DNA of 64,000 nt from Chaunax sp. Z400. Its lineage: Eukaryota > Chordata > Actinopteri > Lophiiformes > Chaunacidae. The notes beneath the pieces are model-generated. The model did not search any database. It was not told where the DNA came from and saw only the letters and a program-made list of their open reading frames with translations. A program made the position numbers and the translations under genes. The stretch is taken from NCBI GenBank assembly GCA_037577475.1, contig CM075203.1, forward strand, positions 5,907,501-5,971,500, read 5' to 3'. Of this stretch, positions 40,929 through 46,971 are shown piece after piece (the stretch's first letter is position 1; each line of letters starts with the position of its first letter).

Positions 40929-42152
40929 AGTCTCTTTTGAAGTATTTTAGATATCCATAATCTGAAACCAGTGTCACAAGGATGACCAAACATAATCTTT
41001 CACACAGTAACACACAAACCATATCCCACGACATCACATACATCTACCCTCCTCACCCCCTCTCCATTATTTCTCCCCACAAAATGCTTTCCTGGCTCCC
41101 TTCCCCACCTCCTCCTCCCCCCCCCCCTAACATGCTTCCGCTCCACACAGGTGATCAGAAAGGTGGTGCGCCGTGTGGTCAACACGGAGGAAAGGAGGGT
41201 GAGCGATGGTGACGCTGTCACGGACGAAGGAGATGGTGCTAGTGTTGGTGACGCTGATTCTTCAGCTGGAGCAGCAGGAGGAGGAGGAGGAGGAGGAGGA
41301 GGAGCCGCCACAGGGGGGAAGGGCAAGAAGAGGGGGAAGCGCTCCAGACAGGGCCACAAGGCGGAGAAGTCTAGAGAGGAGGCCCAGAGAGGGAGGACAG
41401 AGGTTGGCGTTAAAAACCAACCGTCTAACTTGGTCACATGACTTATGTGGCCCCGTTTACACCTGCATGAAGCCGTAATTGTGTGTGAACACTGAATCCA
41501 AAGAAGCAGCCAAATCCTCAGAGCACCCAACTCTGCAGATTTGGTTCGACTTCCGCTCCGTTAATTACATCATCATGTTGCGTCCTCTTCTTCTGTAGTG
41601 GTTTGATGGCACCTGATTGGGGAATTAGCAGTAACAGAGTAACAGAGTAACAGAGTCACGACAATGGCCTCACTGTCTGTATACATGTTGTGCAGTTTGC
41701 AGTGGTTGTGCTGTGCCGTTTCCTCTGCGCTGCAGTGTATCATAGTGGCTCATCGATTGGGCTTGTGAATTATTAATGTCACATTTTCTAACTACTGTAG
41801 AACAAGTAACCATTTCTGTTTTCTCCTCTTTTTTTAACACCTATTGATGCATGTGTGATTTTGCAGACGTGCAGAAGTAGTATTATTAACATCCTTTTTC
41901 TCTCTCCAGCATGTTGCTGTGATCTCCAGACAAATCAGTAGATGAGCTCAAACTCTGCTTCATTAACACACAAACGTCGTATTTAGCCTGAACACAACAC
42001 TAACTTTTTGTTTCCTCTTTCTCTCTCGTCTCCCTTCATCTTTTTTTTTTTTTTAAAACCTGTTTTTCCATCTCTTGATGACCCTCACTCTTACCTCTAC
42101 CAAGACTGGAGACGGCGCCAGCAAGAAACAAGGGAAGAAGAGTCAATCGTAA
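330..42152 (+). CDS. ank3: ankyrin-G (ank3), 3' two-thirds of the gene including the giant exon
   Basis: Ankyrin-G is the spectrin-actin adaptor that assembles axon initial segments and nodes of Ranvier. It clusters voltage-gated sodium channels and L1-family adhesion molecules. Seen here are two ZU5 domains and UPA (exons 8315-19036), a giant unstructured exon (21440-29200), a death domain (31266-32992) and a C-terminal regulatory domain (37749-42152). The choice of ank3 over ank1 or ank2 rests on strings matching remembered mammalian ANK3, such as MRIIIPPRKCTAPTRITC, DIMKAFQSGRDPSKELAGLF and MFEMTRSGAIDMSKRD. The listed exons join without frame conflict to about 3,786 residues from the start at 330, with the microexon included. 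Ankyrin-repeat exons are absent and presumably lie upstream of the window. Teleosts have two ank3 copies and I cannot tell which this is. Least certain are the giant-exon 3' donor and the last coding exon. Confidence 0.95.
1235..1358 (+). CDS. ank3: ank3 exon: linker between repeats and ZU5 region
   Basis: Acceptor CGGCAG, donor AGAG|GTAAGA. It reads DDAMTVDTDKYLAPQDLREL then GDDSLPQEGYMGFSVGARSQ, matching the ANK3 segment after the last ankyrin repeat. It enters at phase 1 and leaves at phase 2. Both the repeat-containing transcript and the alternative first exon should splice in here. Confidence 0.95.
1359..5998 (+). other. ank3 intron (4.6 kb) containing the microexon
   Basis: Apart from the 12-nt microexon I see no coding signal. 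A degenerate dispersed-repeat-like stretch (about 1740-2040), a short TG run (3572-3591) and low-complexity AT sequence (4960-5600) are present. Confidence 0.6.
4348..4359 (+). CDS. ank3: ank3 12-nt alternative microexon (SPKV)
   Basis: Twelve bases sit between a pyrimidine-rich acceptor (ending CTGTTAG) and a near-consensus donor CAG|GTAAGG. Insertion keeps the frame and changes ARSQ-SLRSF to ARSQ-SPKV-SLRSF. Mouse Ank3 has ARSA-SPKI-SLRSF at this point (from memory), so this is very likely the same regulated microexon. Confidence 0.85.
5999..6101 (+). CDS. ank3: ank3 exon SLRSFSSDRS...ASNKET
   Basis: It reads SLRSFSSDRSNTLNRSSF then TRDSMMIEEMLASNKET, very close to mammalian ANK3. Phase 2 in, phase 0 out; donor ACG|GTATGT. 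The conserved start uses acceptor ACCAAG at 5998, which lacks a good pyrimidine tract. A second in-frame acceptor at 6013 would drop five residues. Confidence 0.92.
8262..8279. repeat. short (CA)n run
   Basis: About nine CA units, some 35 bp before the acceptor of the 8315 exon. Confidence 0.85.
8315..8421 (+). CDS. ank3: ank3 exon leading into first ZU5 domain
   Basis: Acceptor CTCCTCCGCAG, donor TCTGG|GTAGGT. It encodes HLAVAKDNDNDSLRRYSW, then DTLDNVNLVSSPIHSG, matching the ANK3 stretch just before ZU5. Phase 0 in, phase 2 out. Confidence 0.95.
8978..9793. mobile_element. teleost MITE-like element, split by a nested insertion
   Basis: The left part carries GACATTATGGGAAATATG and CTCTCTCATGTC. 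The right part carries TTAGCTTAGCTTAGCACAAA and ends CCCAAAGTGTGGAACTATCC. The same landmarks in the same order occur at 30471-30814, so both are copies of one dispersed family. The termini are degraded inverted repeats. I recognise the motif set as common in fish genomes but cannot name the family with certainty. Coordinates are approximate. Confidence 0.65.
9073..9512 (-). mobile_element. 440-bp retroposon-like insertion inside the MITE copy
   Basis: It is flanked by a 12-bp direct repeat with one mismatch (9061-9072 and 9513-9524; GTCAGTT-GGTA). It begins with a run of nine T, consistent with a poly(A)-tailed element inserted on the minus strand. No coding frame was recognised. Family unknown. 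Confidence 0.6.
10355..10400. repeat. (GT)n microsatellite
   Basis: About 20 GT units with one interruption in the ank3 intron. Confidence 0.95.
10780..11120. repeat. probable dispersed repeat fragment
   Basis: It contains GTGGCCTTCATCAGGGTCAT, a string I associate with fish interspersed repeats. No second copy in this window confirms it. Boundaries are uncertain. Confidence 0.35.
11368..11396. repeat. poly(A) run in intron
   Basis: About 29 A residues. It could be the tail of an old retroposon or simple slippage. Confidence 0.9.
11730..11954 (+). CDS. ank3: ank3 exon: first ZU5 domain
   Basis: Acceptor CTCCGTCAG after a long pyrimidine tract, donor CTCGG|GTAAGA. It starts FLVSFMVDARGGSMRGSRH and runs to VEVGPAGAQFLG. 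This is the core of the N-terminal ZU5 domain, the spectrin-binding half of the ZZU tandem. Nearly identical to mammalian ANK3. Confidence 0.97.
11955..15759 (+). other. ank3 intron (3.8 kb)
   Basis: No exon-like segment was found. It holds a 520-bp TA-flanked MITE (13028-13547), short TG runs (near 12111 and 13616) and a C run (13770-13780). Confidence 0.6.
13028..13547. mobile_element. non-autonomous DNA transposon (MITE) with terminal inverted repeats
   Basis: The left end reads GCCCTTTTTACACAG and the right end is its near-perfect inverse, CTGTGTAAAATGGGC. Both are bounded by TA, consistent with a TA target duplication of the Tc1/mariner or PIF type. The interior is unusually GC-rich for this intron and has a short CCCGT tandem (13380-13397). 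There is no transposase frame. Confidence 0.65.
15760..15914 (+). CDS. ank3: ank3 exon: ZU5 continuation
   Basis: It encodes PVIVEIPHFGSMRGQERELI, then LRSENGESWKEH and ends GGMDE plus one base. Phase 2 in, phase 1 out; donor GAAG|GTAGAG. Confidence 0.96.
16217..16428 (+). CDS. ank3: ank3 exon: end of first ZU5, start of second
   Basis: It reads ELDNPEELERKRICRIITKD, FPQYFAVVSRIRQETNQMG, then LVQASFPEGALTKKIKVGLQ. Phase 1 in, phase 0 out; donor CAG|GTGAGA. Confidence 0.97.
16621..16828 (+). CDS. ank3: ank3 exon: second ZU5 domain
   Basis: It reads AQPVPDDTVKNILGNRATFS, PIVTVEPRRRKFHKPITMTI and ends LRLLCSIT plus G. Acceptor TCTCTCCCAG. Phase 0 in, phase 1 out. Confidence 0.97.
17220..17316 (+). 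CDS. ank3: ank3 exon: second ZU5 domain, C-terminal part
   Basis: It encodes GGTSPAQWEDITGTTPLTFI then NDCVSFTTNVSA. Phase 1 in, phase 2 out; donor CCAG|GTGAGA. Confidence 0.96.
17430..17658 (+). CDS. ank3: ank3 exon: ZU5/UPA region
   Basis: It reads RFWLADCHQIPETVGLATQL, YRELICVPYMAKFVVFAKMN and ends EEVARSKDIE. Phase 2 in, phase 0 out; donor GAG|GTACAT. Confidence 0.97.
18073..18198 (+). CDS. ank3: ank3 exon: UPA domain
   Basis: It encodes 42 codons, VLEGRPIFVDCYGNLAPLTK, then QQLVLNFYAFKENRLPFCVK. Phase 0 at both ends. Part of the UPA domain that packs against the two ZU5 domains. Confidence 0.97.
18914..19036 (+). CDS. ank3: ank3 exon: end of UPA domain
   Basis: It reads VRDPSQEPCGRLTFLKECKT, then GLPQTAVCNLNITLPAVKK. 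Phase 0 at both ends; donor AAG|GTAAGG. Confidence 0.97.
19516..19542 (+). CDS. ank3: ank3 27-nt small exon (EMESDAEEE)
   Basis: Acceptor ACCAG, donor GAG|GTAAAC. It encodes nine acidic residues matching the ETESDQDDE segment of human ANK3. That segment is missing from some mouse isoforms (from memory), so this is probably a cassette exon. Phase 0 at both ends. Confidence 0.85.
20102..20183 (+). CDS. ank3: ank3 exon preceding the giant exon
   Basis: It encodes TEKPERRHTFASLALRKRYS then YLAEPAL plus one base. Matches the mammalian SFASLALRKRYSYLTEP segment. Phase 0 in, phase 1 out; donor CTGA|GTGAGT. Confidence 0.95.
21440..29200 (+). CDS. ank3: ank3 giant neuronal exon
   Basis: About 2,587 codons open without interruption. 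The first third is Ser/Thr/Pro-rich (SPxK motifs) like the serine-rich tail. Conserved islands follow, including ILKDVADMKEDLIRMTAILQ, SPLSDSGFETRSEKTPSAPQ, DIMKAFQSGRDPSKELAGLF, ETSRVNTPVSQEEDSRPSSA, VSFIDSSGKSPLTPETPSSE, TTAEFSHDTDATEIDSLDGY and SEPNPFPFHEGKMFEMTRSG. The length fits the 480-kDa-type neuronal ankyrin-G exon, which organises the axon initial segment. SxIP-type EB-binding motifs appear at 25702, 25774 and 28666. The start at 21440 gives L-I-E-R-S as in mammals; two more in-frame acceptors lie 3 and 9 nt upstream. The 3' donor (29201, GTAGGC) is the only reasonable phase-1 donor I found. Without it the frame ends at a TAA at 29308-29310. Confidence 0.93.
29201..31265 (+). other. 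ank3 intron after giant exon
   Basis: It starts with 110 bases still in frame with the giant exon. It also contains a MITE copy at 30471-30814. I saw no further convincing exon. Confidence 0.6.
30471..30814. mobile_element. teleost MITE-like element, second copy
   Basis: It begins TTAAAGAAATAGTTTGACAT and ends TCCCAAAGTGTTGAACAATT, which are imperfect inverted repeats. The interior has TAAGTTAAGCTAAGCTAA and CAGAGACATGAGAG, matching landmarks of the copy at 8978-9793. No coding frame. Confidence 0.7.
31266..31340 (+). CDS. ank3: ank3 exon: start of death domain
   Basis: It reads PQSPCERTDLRMAIVADHLG then LSWT plus one base. Phase 1 at both ends. The match to PQSPCERTDIRMAIVADHLG of mammalian ANK3 is almost exact. 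Confidence 0.97.
32522..32653 (+). CDS. ank3: ank3 exon: death domain core
   Basis: It encodes ELARELDFSVEEINFIRVDN, then PNSLTAQSFMLLKKWVHRDG and ends KNAT plus one base. Phase 1 at both ends. Donor ACAA|GTAAGC. Confidence 0.97.
32849..32992 (+). CDS. ank3: ank3 exon: end of death domain
   Basis: It reads DALSAVLTKINRLDIVTLLE, GPIFDYGNISGTRCFADDN and ends DQSD plus G. Phase 1 at both ends; donor GATG|GTAAAG. Confidence 0.97.
34807..34832. repeat. (CTC)n triplet run
   Basis: About eight to nine CTC units in an intron. Confidence 0.9.
35589..36331 (+). CDS. candidate Pro/Ser-rich alternative (terminal) exon of ank3
   Basis: An acceptor (TAATAG) with a strong upstream pyrimidine tract (35545-35566) opens at phase 1, exactly the phase left by the death-domain exon at 32992. 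The frame then stays open for 247 codons to a TAA. The protein is Pro/Ser-rich with many SPP, SPSP and PPSP motifs, plus Tyr/Phe-rich islands (PAIAPHYFPPYFASPTP) and a basic end (FRRDRSVPEVYI). The other two plus-strand frames are broken more than once. Caveat: the strand is pyrimidine-rich, which lowers stop frequency in every frame. I found no good phase-1 donor, so it may be an alternative last exon. I recognise no homologue. Confidence 0.4.
37130..37400. repeat. probable dispersed repeat
   Basis: Two related blocks occur: GGATCCAGGAATTTCTTTTC near 37159 and GGATCCAGGAATTTATTATG near 37337. Both lie in sequence of a kind I associate with teleost interspersed repeats. Family not named. Confidence 0.45.
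37749..38484 (+). CDS. ank3: ank3 exon: C-terminal regulatory domain with OTBD
   Basis: It starts GYQNIDLELQTPSDLHYQPP, parallel to mammalian GYPSLQVELETPTGLHYTPP, so orthology is clear. The middle is Ser/Thr-rich. From about 38261 it encodes EMTQERLRSLLEDIYLEGG, then EMTEEGVKAILEQVRQAE and VPGWRSET. This aligns with the obscurin/titin-binding-related domain (OTBD) of muscle ankyrin-G (EMTEDKVKSLFEDIQLEE, from memory). An acidic Glu run precedes it. Phase 1 in, phase 2 out; donor GCAG|GTAGGA. Confidence 0.93.
38612..38804 (+). CDS. ank3: ank3 C-terminal exon
   Basis: Acceptor CACCCCCAG, donor CCAG|GTGAGA. It encodes a charged, low-complexity stretch (TDSLADSLERPSPQTD, then EDKKKGTQEDS and SQHKVQ). 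Weakly conserved but in frame with both neighbours. Phase 2 in, phase 0 out. Confidence 0.8.
39085..39168 (+). CDS. ank3: ank3 C-terminal exon (RPDESSSDEETTVTTR)
   Basis: It encodes GSVRPDESSSDEETTVTTRV then YRRRVILK, a typical ankyrin C-terminal segment. Phase 0 at both ends; acceptor TTTGTCAG, donor AAG|GTGTGT. Confidence 0.9.
40716..40799 (+). CDS. ank3: ank3 C-terminal exon (IPGESVTEEQFTDEDGN)
   Basis: It encodes GEEAKNIPGESVTEEQFTDE then DGNLVTRK, the conserved ankyrin C-terminal motif. Phase 0 at both ends. Donor AAA|GTAACC has A at -1. A CA microsatellite begins 54 bp downstream. Confidence 0.92.
40853..40928. repeat. (CA)n microsatellite
   Basis: About 38 CA units in the intron just after the 40716-40799 exon. 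Confidence 0.98.
41151..41402 (+). CDS. ank3: ank3 C-terminal exon with polyglycine
   Basis: It starts VIRKVVRRVVNTEERRVSDG, the conserved continuation after TRK. It then has a run of eight Gly (GGA repeat) and a basic KGKKRGKRSRQGHK segment. The donor after GAG at 41402 (GTTGGC) is in phase with the last exon. If it is not used, translation ends at a TGA at 41439-41441. Confidence 0.82.
42105..42152 (+). CDS. ank3: ank3 last coding exon
   Basis: It encodes TGDGASKKQGKKSQS then TAA. The end resembles the ...EKKSHS terminus I remember for human ANK3. The exon continues to a strong donor CCAG|GTAAGA at 42176, so the 3'UTR is spliced. The stop lies only 24 nt before that junction, too close to trigger nonsense-mediated decay. 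Another frame of this exon stays open across the junction. Confidence 0.65.
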   Translation, partial: TGDGASKKQGKKSQS

Positions 42153-44480
42153 CAGTAGAGCTCTCAACTGAGCCAGGTAAGAGGCTAATAACGTCAATAA
42201 ATATCGTTCTGTGAATCAAAATAGTTTAATGTTTCTTAATTTTGCTCAAAAATGTATTTTAGCTCTGAGATTAACTATTCAACAAGCCTGCCCCCTTCTT
42301 TAACCAGTGCATTAAGCTATACTCTGACATTTCAAGACGGAAACACACATTAATTACTTTCACATAAGACTCATAATAACTCATCCCGTCACACTCTCTC
42401 TCACACAAGTGCAATAAAAGTCTGCCCCAGTAGCTCAGAACCATCGAGATAAACTACAGCCGTTTTGGGAAGCTGTCCTGTGGAGCGAAGAAACAAAGCC
42501 GTAAGTTTGCGGGTCTATAGATCAGCTGTCTGGAGGAGGAAGAATGAAGTGCATGTTGCAAGTGGAACATTGCATCCAGCCTGAGGCACTGGAGACATGC
42601 AGCCTTCATATGTATGCTTCATACAGTACAGACATGAGAGTGGTATCAATCTCAGCAAGAAAAACAGAAACCATTTCTTTATTTGTTGAGTTGCATATCT
42701 GTGATTTTTTTTTTTAGTAAAAATGCTGGAAAATAGTATAAAAAAAAAGAAAAGAAAAAATGACCATCAAATATTTGGTGGCATTTTCAAGGTTGTTTCT
42801 TTTGTCCAAAGCTATAGAGAAAACAGAGAAGAGCTGCAAATCCTCACATTTGATAACCTGGAATTGCAAAATTAAATGACTGATCAATTTTAAAAATAGC
42901 TGTCAGCAGTAAAAGCCTCTGGAATCGCTCAGATAAATTTCATTGGCTACATACAAAATCAACCTATTCGTTAATATAAGCTTGTAATCCTTTCCACTGC
43001 AGGTCCACTTACATCCACCTGCAACACCACCACGCCCTGGGAGGAGGAATGGACCGGAAGCCTCGTCAATCGGCCAAAACGTGTCTGAAGACTTCACTTA
43101 CAACGCATGGTTTCTACAGCAAGACAACAAAAAAAACAAGTTGCTTCTCTTTGATTTCGCATGAGCATGTCACCAAAAACTCACTCGGTGTTGGAAAAGC
43201 AGCATCGAAGGACACGTACGGATGTGAGCTGGAACTTTTTTTTTTTTTTTTTATCTTTGAAGAATGAAAAGCATCTGTGACCAAAGATGGCACGAAAAGG
43301 AAACAGCAAACTGCTGATAAGAAAAGACGTGTGATTCACTCTCTTCATACAGACACTTGCATTATATGGTCTATTTTTTCCTCCTGGACCTGCAGTATTG
43401 GGGGGATACCACGTGGTTCTTTTTTAAAAAATATATATATAGTAGTAAATGGGTGATTTTGTTGTATATAAATGACACTGTTTAAAATCTAAATAAATCA
43501 GTGGCTTCACAGATTATTTATGCACTGTTTGGAATTGATGACGCTTTGCAGAGTCGGTGCATTTGTAGTGAGAGGTCGACACTGTTCGAGCAGCCTCGAG
43601 TGTGTGACCCGACATGCTCTTCCAAATGAATATAAAAGCTGAAAAAAAAGAGAGGAAAAAAAGGCGAGGGGAGAAAATAAAAACCTGCCTGATTTTAAAG
43701 AGAGGATGTTTAAAAGCAAACAGCTACTCCTTCTCTGACTGTGGGACATTCTTCAGAGAAATATTTTGCTGCATGATACGTCACTTTATTTTTAACTCTT
43801 TCATTTTATTTTCTTCTCCTGTTTCAAAAGCACTGAAATACAATTAGAGAGGCTTTGGTGGGACTTGCGTCTGTGAGTGCTCATAATAACCCAGCCATTG
43901 TCATCTATCGCTGTTTTTATTTTATTTTATAAAAAATGAAAACACTCGAGTGGCGCAGATGGAAAATGCCTCATTTTCACGCTTCAGGAAGGTCCCTGAA
44001 TGTAACCTGCAGACTGGCACAATATGCTATCTCCAAACTGGCACAATATGCTATCTCCAAACTGCTAGCAGCCCTGTGTGTGTATCTGTAAGCCAATCAT
44101 GCAAACTAAGAGGTGTACATTAAAGCTTTTAGGTCTGCTCTGGATTCAAAAAGGGGCTGTTTTTATTGCAACGGTTTGATGACTTTTATCTTTATTTAAT
44201 AGCTTGTACTCGCTTGAGAACAGAGAATCGCATTTTTAGCTGCATCATTCAAATCTAATCCTTTTTACTAAATCACAGAATTCATCACACGTTGTTAAAA
44301 ATCTGATTTTCTGTTCCTGTGTAATTTTCCTTTTTCTGTTTTTTTCATACAAAACCACCCCAAACATCCGTTGTTGATAATGAATCTGGTACTGACATGT
44401 ATGACAACCAACATAGCCTACACTGGATGATCCAAGTAATTATTTAAGCAGAAAAAATAAATTGTGTTTAAACCCTAACA
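42153..44480 (+). other. ank3: ank3 3'UTR region with spliced UTR exon and poly(A) signals
   Basis: After the donor at 42176 a likely UTR exon starts at 43003 (acceptor CACTGCAG). AATAAA signals occur at 43492-43497 and 44456-44461. Near 42600-42650 is a short fragment resembling the MITE family (ACAGACATGAGAGTGGTATC). A 24-bp unit is duplicated in tandem at 44013-44064. Confidence 0.6.
44013..44064. repeat. 24-bp tandem duplication
   Basis: The unit ACTGGCACAATATGCTATCT-CCAA occurs twice in perfect tandem, followed by the first four bases again. Confidence 0.95.
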
Positions 44481-44772
44481 TCTGTGAGTTTGTCTTTTTT
44501 TCTCACAGTTATGTTTTCAAGTTTATTATTTGATTATTTAAAAGATCAGATCAGTTCTGAGTGTTTCTGCTGAGCTCAAAACTATTACCTTGTAAAGCAG
44601 TTCAGACCTTTAGAAGTAATCAATTGCTGCAGTTAGCGTTTAATTTATTCATGCATCATTTATTTTCTTAGTATTTGGCCATAAATATGTGAGAGAGGCA
44701 TTGTTCTCAGATTGCATCCAAAAAAAAAGAAAAGAAATCAGCAGTCACTGACAACAGAACAGATTTCCTGCA

Positions 44773-44778
44773 TTTATT
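44773..44778 (-). promoter_or_regulatory. candidate poly(A) signal of zinc-finger gene
   Basis: AATAAA on the minus strand, about 600 bp beyond the stop codon and about 310 bp from the last ank3 signal. Confidence 0.45.
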
Positions 44779-45376
44779 GGTGATTTTTTTAAATGTTGTA
44801 GCAGCATTTTATTTGACTTTGGAAAAAAAAAACAGTTGTGAAATGAAAATAACTTAAAATTAACAAAATTAAAAATCACATTTCATTTCCCATTTATAAG
44901 CAAACAAGCCTCTTGGATGAGGTGGACACATGTGACACCACGTGTATCTAACAAGTAACACGTATAGCTTTGATTTGAACCGTTTATAGGAACAAATGGA
45001 TGAAAAGATCAGTTGCAGCACTACTTAGTTCATAAAATATAGATGTTACAAAAAAAACTAGAATTAAGATGAATTAGATTAAACATGAAGAGAATAATCG
45101 CAATAAAAAAAAATCACAAAAAACATTGTGGAAATAATAACAGCAATAAAACAATAAATATTAAATGTTTACAAAATAGTGTAACTGATAATTCTCTAAT
45201 GGCCAAGTTGATGTCTTAAAATGTTTTGTCTCGTCAACACTCCAAAATTATAAATTTACCATCACATAAGGCAGGAAACAGCATCTCCTCACAACTGAGA
45301 GACAAAAGTGAAAAGAAATTAGAACATTTCCTTAAAACGCTGAACTACTCCTTTTAACAGGCAGCGTCCAAACTCC

Positions 45377-46971
45377 CTAGCAGCTCGTCGGCCGCGTGGA
45401 TTCGTCCCCGTGAGTCTGAACGTGTCTTTTAAGATCCTCACTTCTGAAGAATCCTTTGCTGCAGATGCTGCAGCAGTGCGTTTGCTCCCCCTCATGGACG
45501 CCCATGTGTTTCGTCAGCGAGCCGCCCGCCGTGAAGCTTCTCCCGCAGACGTTGCACAGATACGGCTTCTCACCCGTGTGGGACCTCATGTGGATCTTCA
45601 GCGCTCCGTTCTTGTAGAACTTTTTGTCGCATATGCTGCACTGGTGCGCGGACTCTCCCGTGTGGATCATCATGTGTGTTTTCAGAGTTCCCCTCTGTCT
45701 GAATCCTTTTCCACAGACGCTGCAAAGAAACGGCTTCTCCCCGGTGTGGATCCTCAGGTGAGCCATCATATACTCTTTAAAGCTGAAGCTCTGACCGCAC
45801 ACACTGCAAACGTACGGTCTCTCCCCCGTGTGAACTCTCATGTGGCCCATTAAGTTTCCGTTTTGGGCAAATGCTTTGCCGCAGACGGCGCAGATGAACG
45901 GCTTCTCTCCCGTGTGGGTTCTCATGTGCATCTCCAATTGTTTGTGGCCGTCAAAGTGTTTGCCACAAACTTCACAGTCGTTTCTTCGGATGTACGTTTG
46001 CAGGTGGAGTCTCAAACTGTCCTCGGAATCAAAACATTCCCCACACACGCCACAGATATCTGTATCCCTCTCATCCTCTTGCACGTGCTTCAGAAAAGAG
46101 GCCTTGTAGCAGAAATCCTTGCAGCACACTTTACAGCGGTATTTCATTTGAGATGCATCCTTATGTTTTGGTCCGTTCGCTTTGTTCGATCCTTGATCCT
46201 TTTTTGTTTTCGATGGCTTTCGCGAGCAGGTCTCATCTCTCTCGTCTCGACTATCGGCCCCTTCGCTGTCCTTCCAGTCATCGCTGTCGCTCACTTTGCT
46301 CTCAGTGTCAGAGCCCTCTGCCTCTGACTGTCCGTCGTTCCCGCAGACGTTCTCCTCATCGTGGGTTCGCAGATGCACCTTCAAGCTCTCATCGGAGTCC
46401 AGATGCTTTCCACAGGCTCCACACCGATCTGAGTTCTGTTCGTGCTGAAGTACGTGCTTCAGAAATGAGCGTTTGTACCGGAAAACCTTCCCACATACTC
46501 TGCAACAGCTCTGTCCTGTAGTCTGAATCTTGTTTGTCGGAGCAATTGTCCTTGTATGCTGTTTAATTTTCTTTCCTTTATGGAAAGGTGTTCCACACAT
46601 TTTGCAACAATCTGCATCCTGACTTTGTCTCTGAAATCCTTTTATTTTGTTTGATTTGACACATTTCTCATCAAGCTCTGCATCACTGTCATCACTATCT
46701 TCACTCCCAGCTTCTGAATTGTCAGATGACAGAACGCTCTGCTCTCCTCCTGTCTCTGATTCCATCCTAGCTAAGGTACTTTTTTCTGCTCTTTGTATTT
46801 GGTAAAGATGTGAGGCCTTGCTGTAGATTAACTCAGGGTCCGTCTCTGTGGATGCATCGTTAACCTGTGGTGGGTTTGATGCTTCTTGGATCTGACTGGA
46901 GATCCTGCTCCACTCACATTTCGGCAGCTTAGCGATAACATCCTTTTCACAGTCTGACCCAAGCAGTCCAT
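45377..46971 (-). CDS. zinc-finger gene exon 3 (all fingers)
   Basis: Acceptor CCCTTTAG at 46972-46973, phase 1, first residues DGLLGSDCEKDV. It carries every zinc finger and ends HGDESTRPTSC then TAG. The continuous open frame begins further upstream at 47074, but that part is intronic. Confidence 0.9.

Noticed and set aside
40982..41530. Minus-strand 176-codon frame with polyproline
   Set aside because: Antisense of the ank3 polyglycine exon and its flanking introns.
45410..46521. Plus-strand frames of 89-154 codons opposite the zinc-finger exon
   Set aside because: Regularly spaced antisense shadows of the finger repeats.
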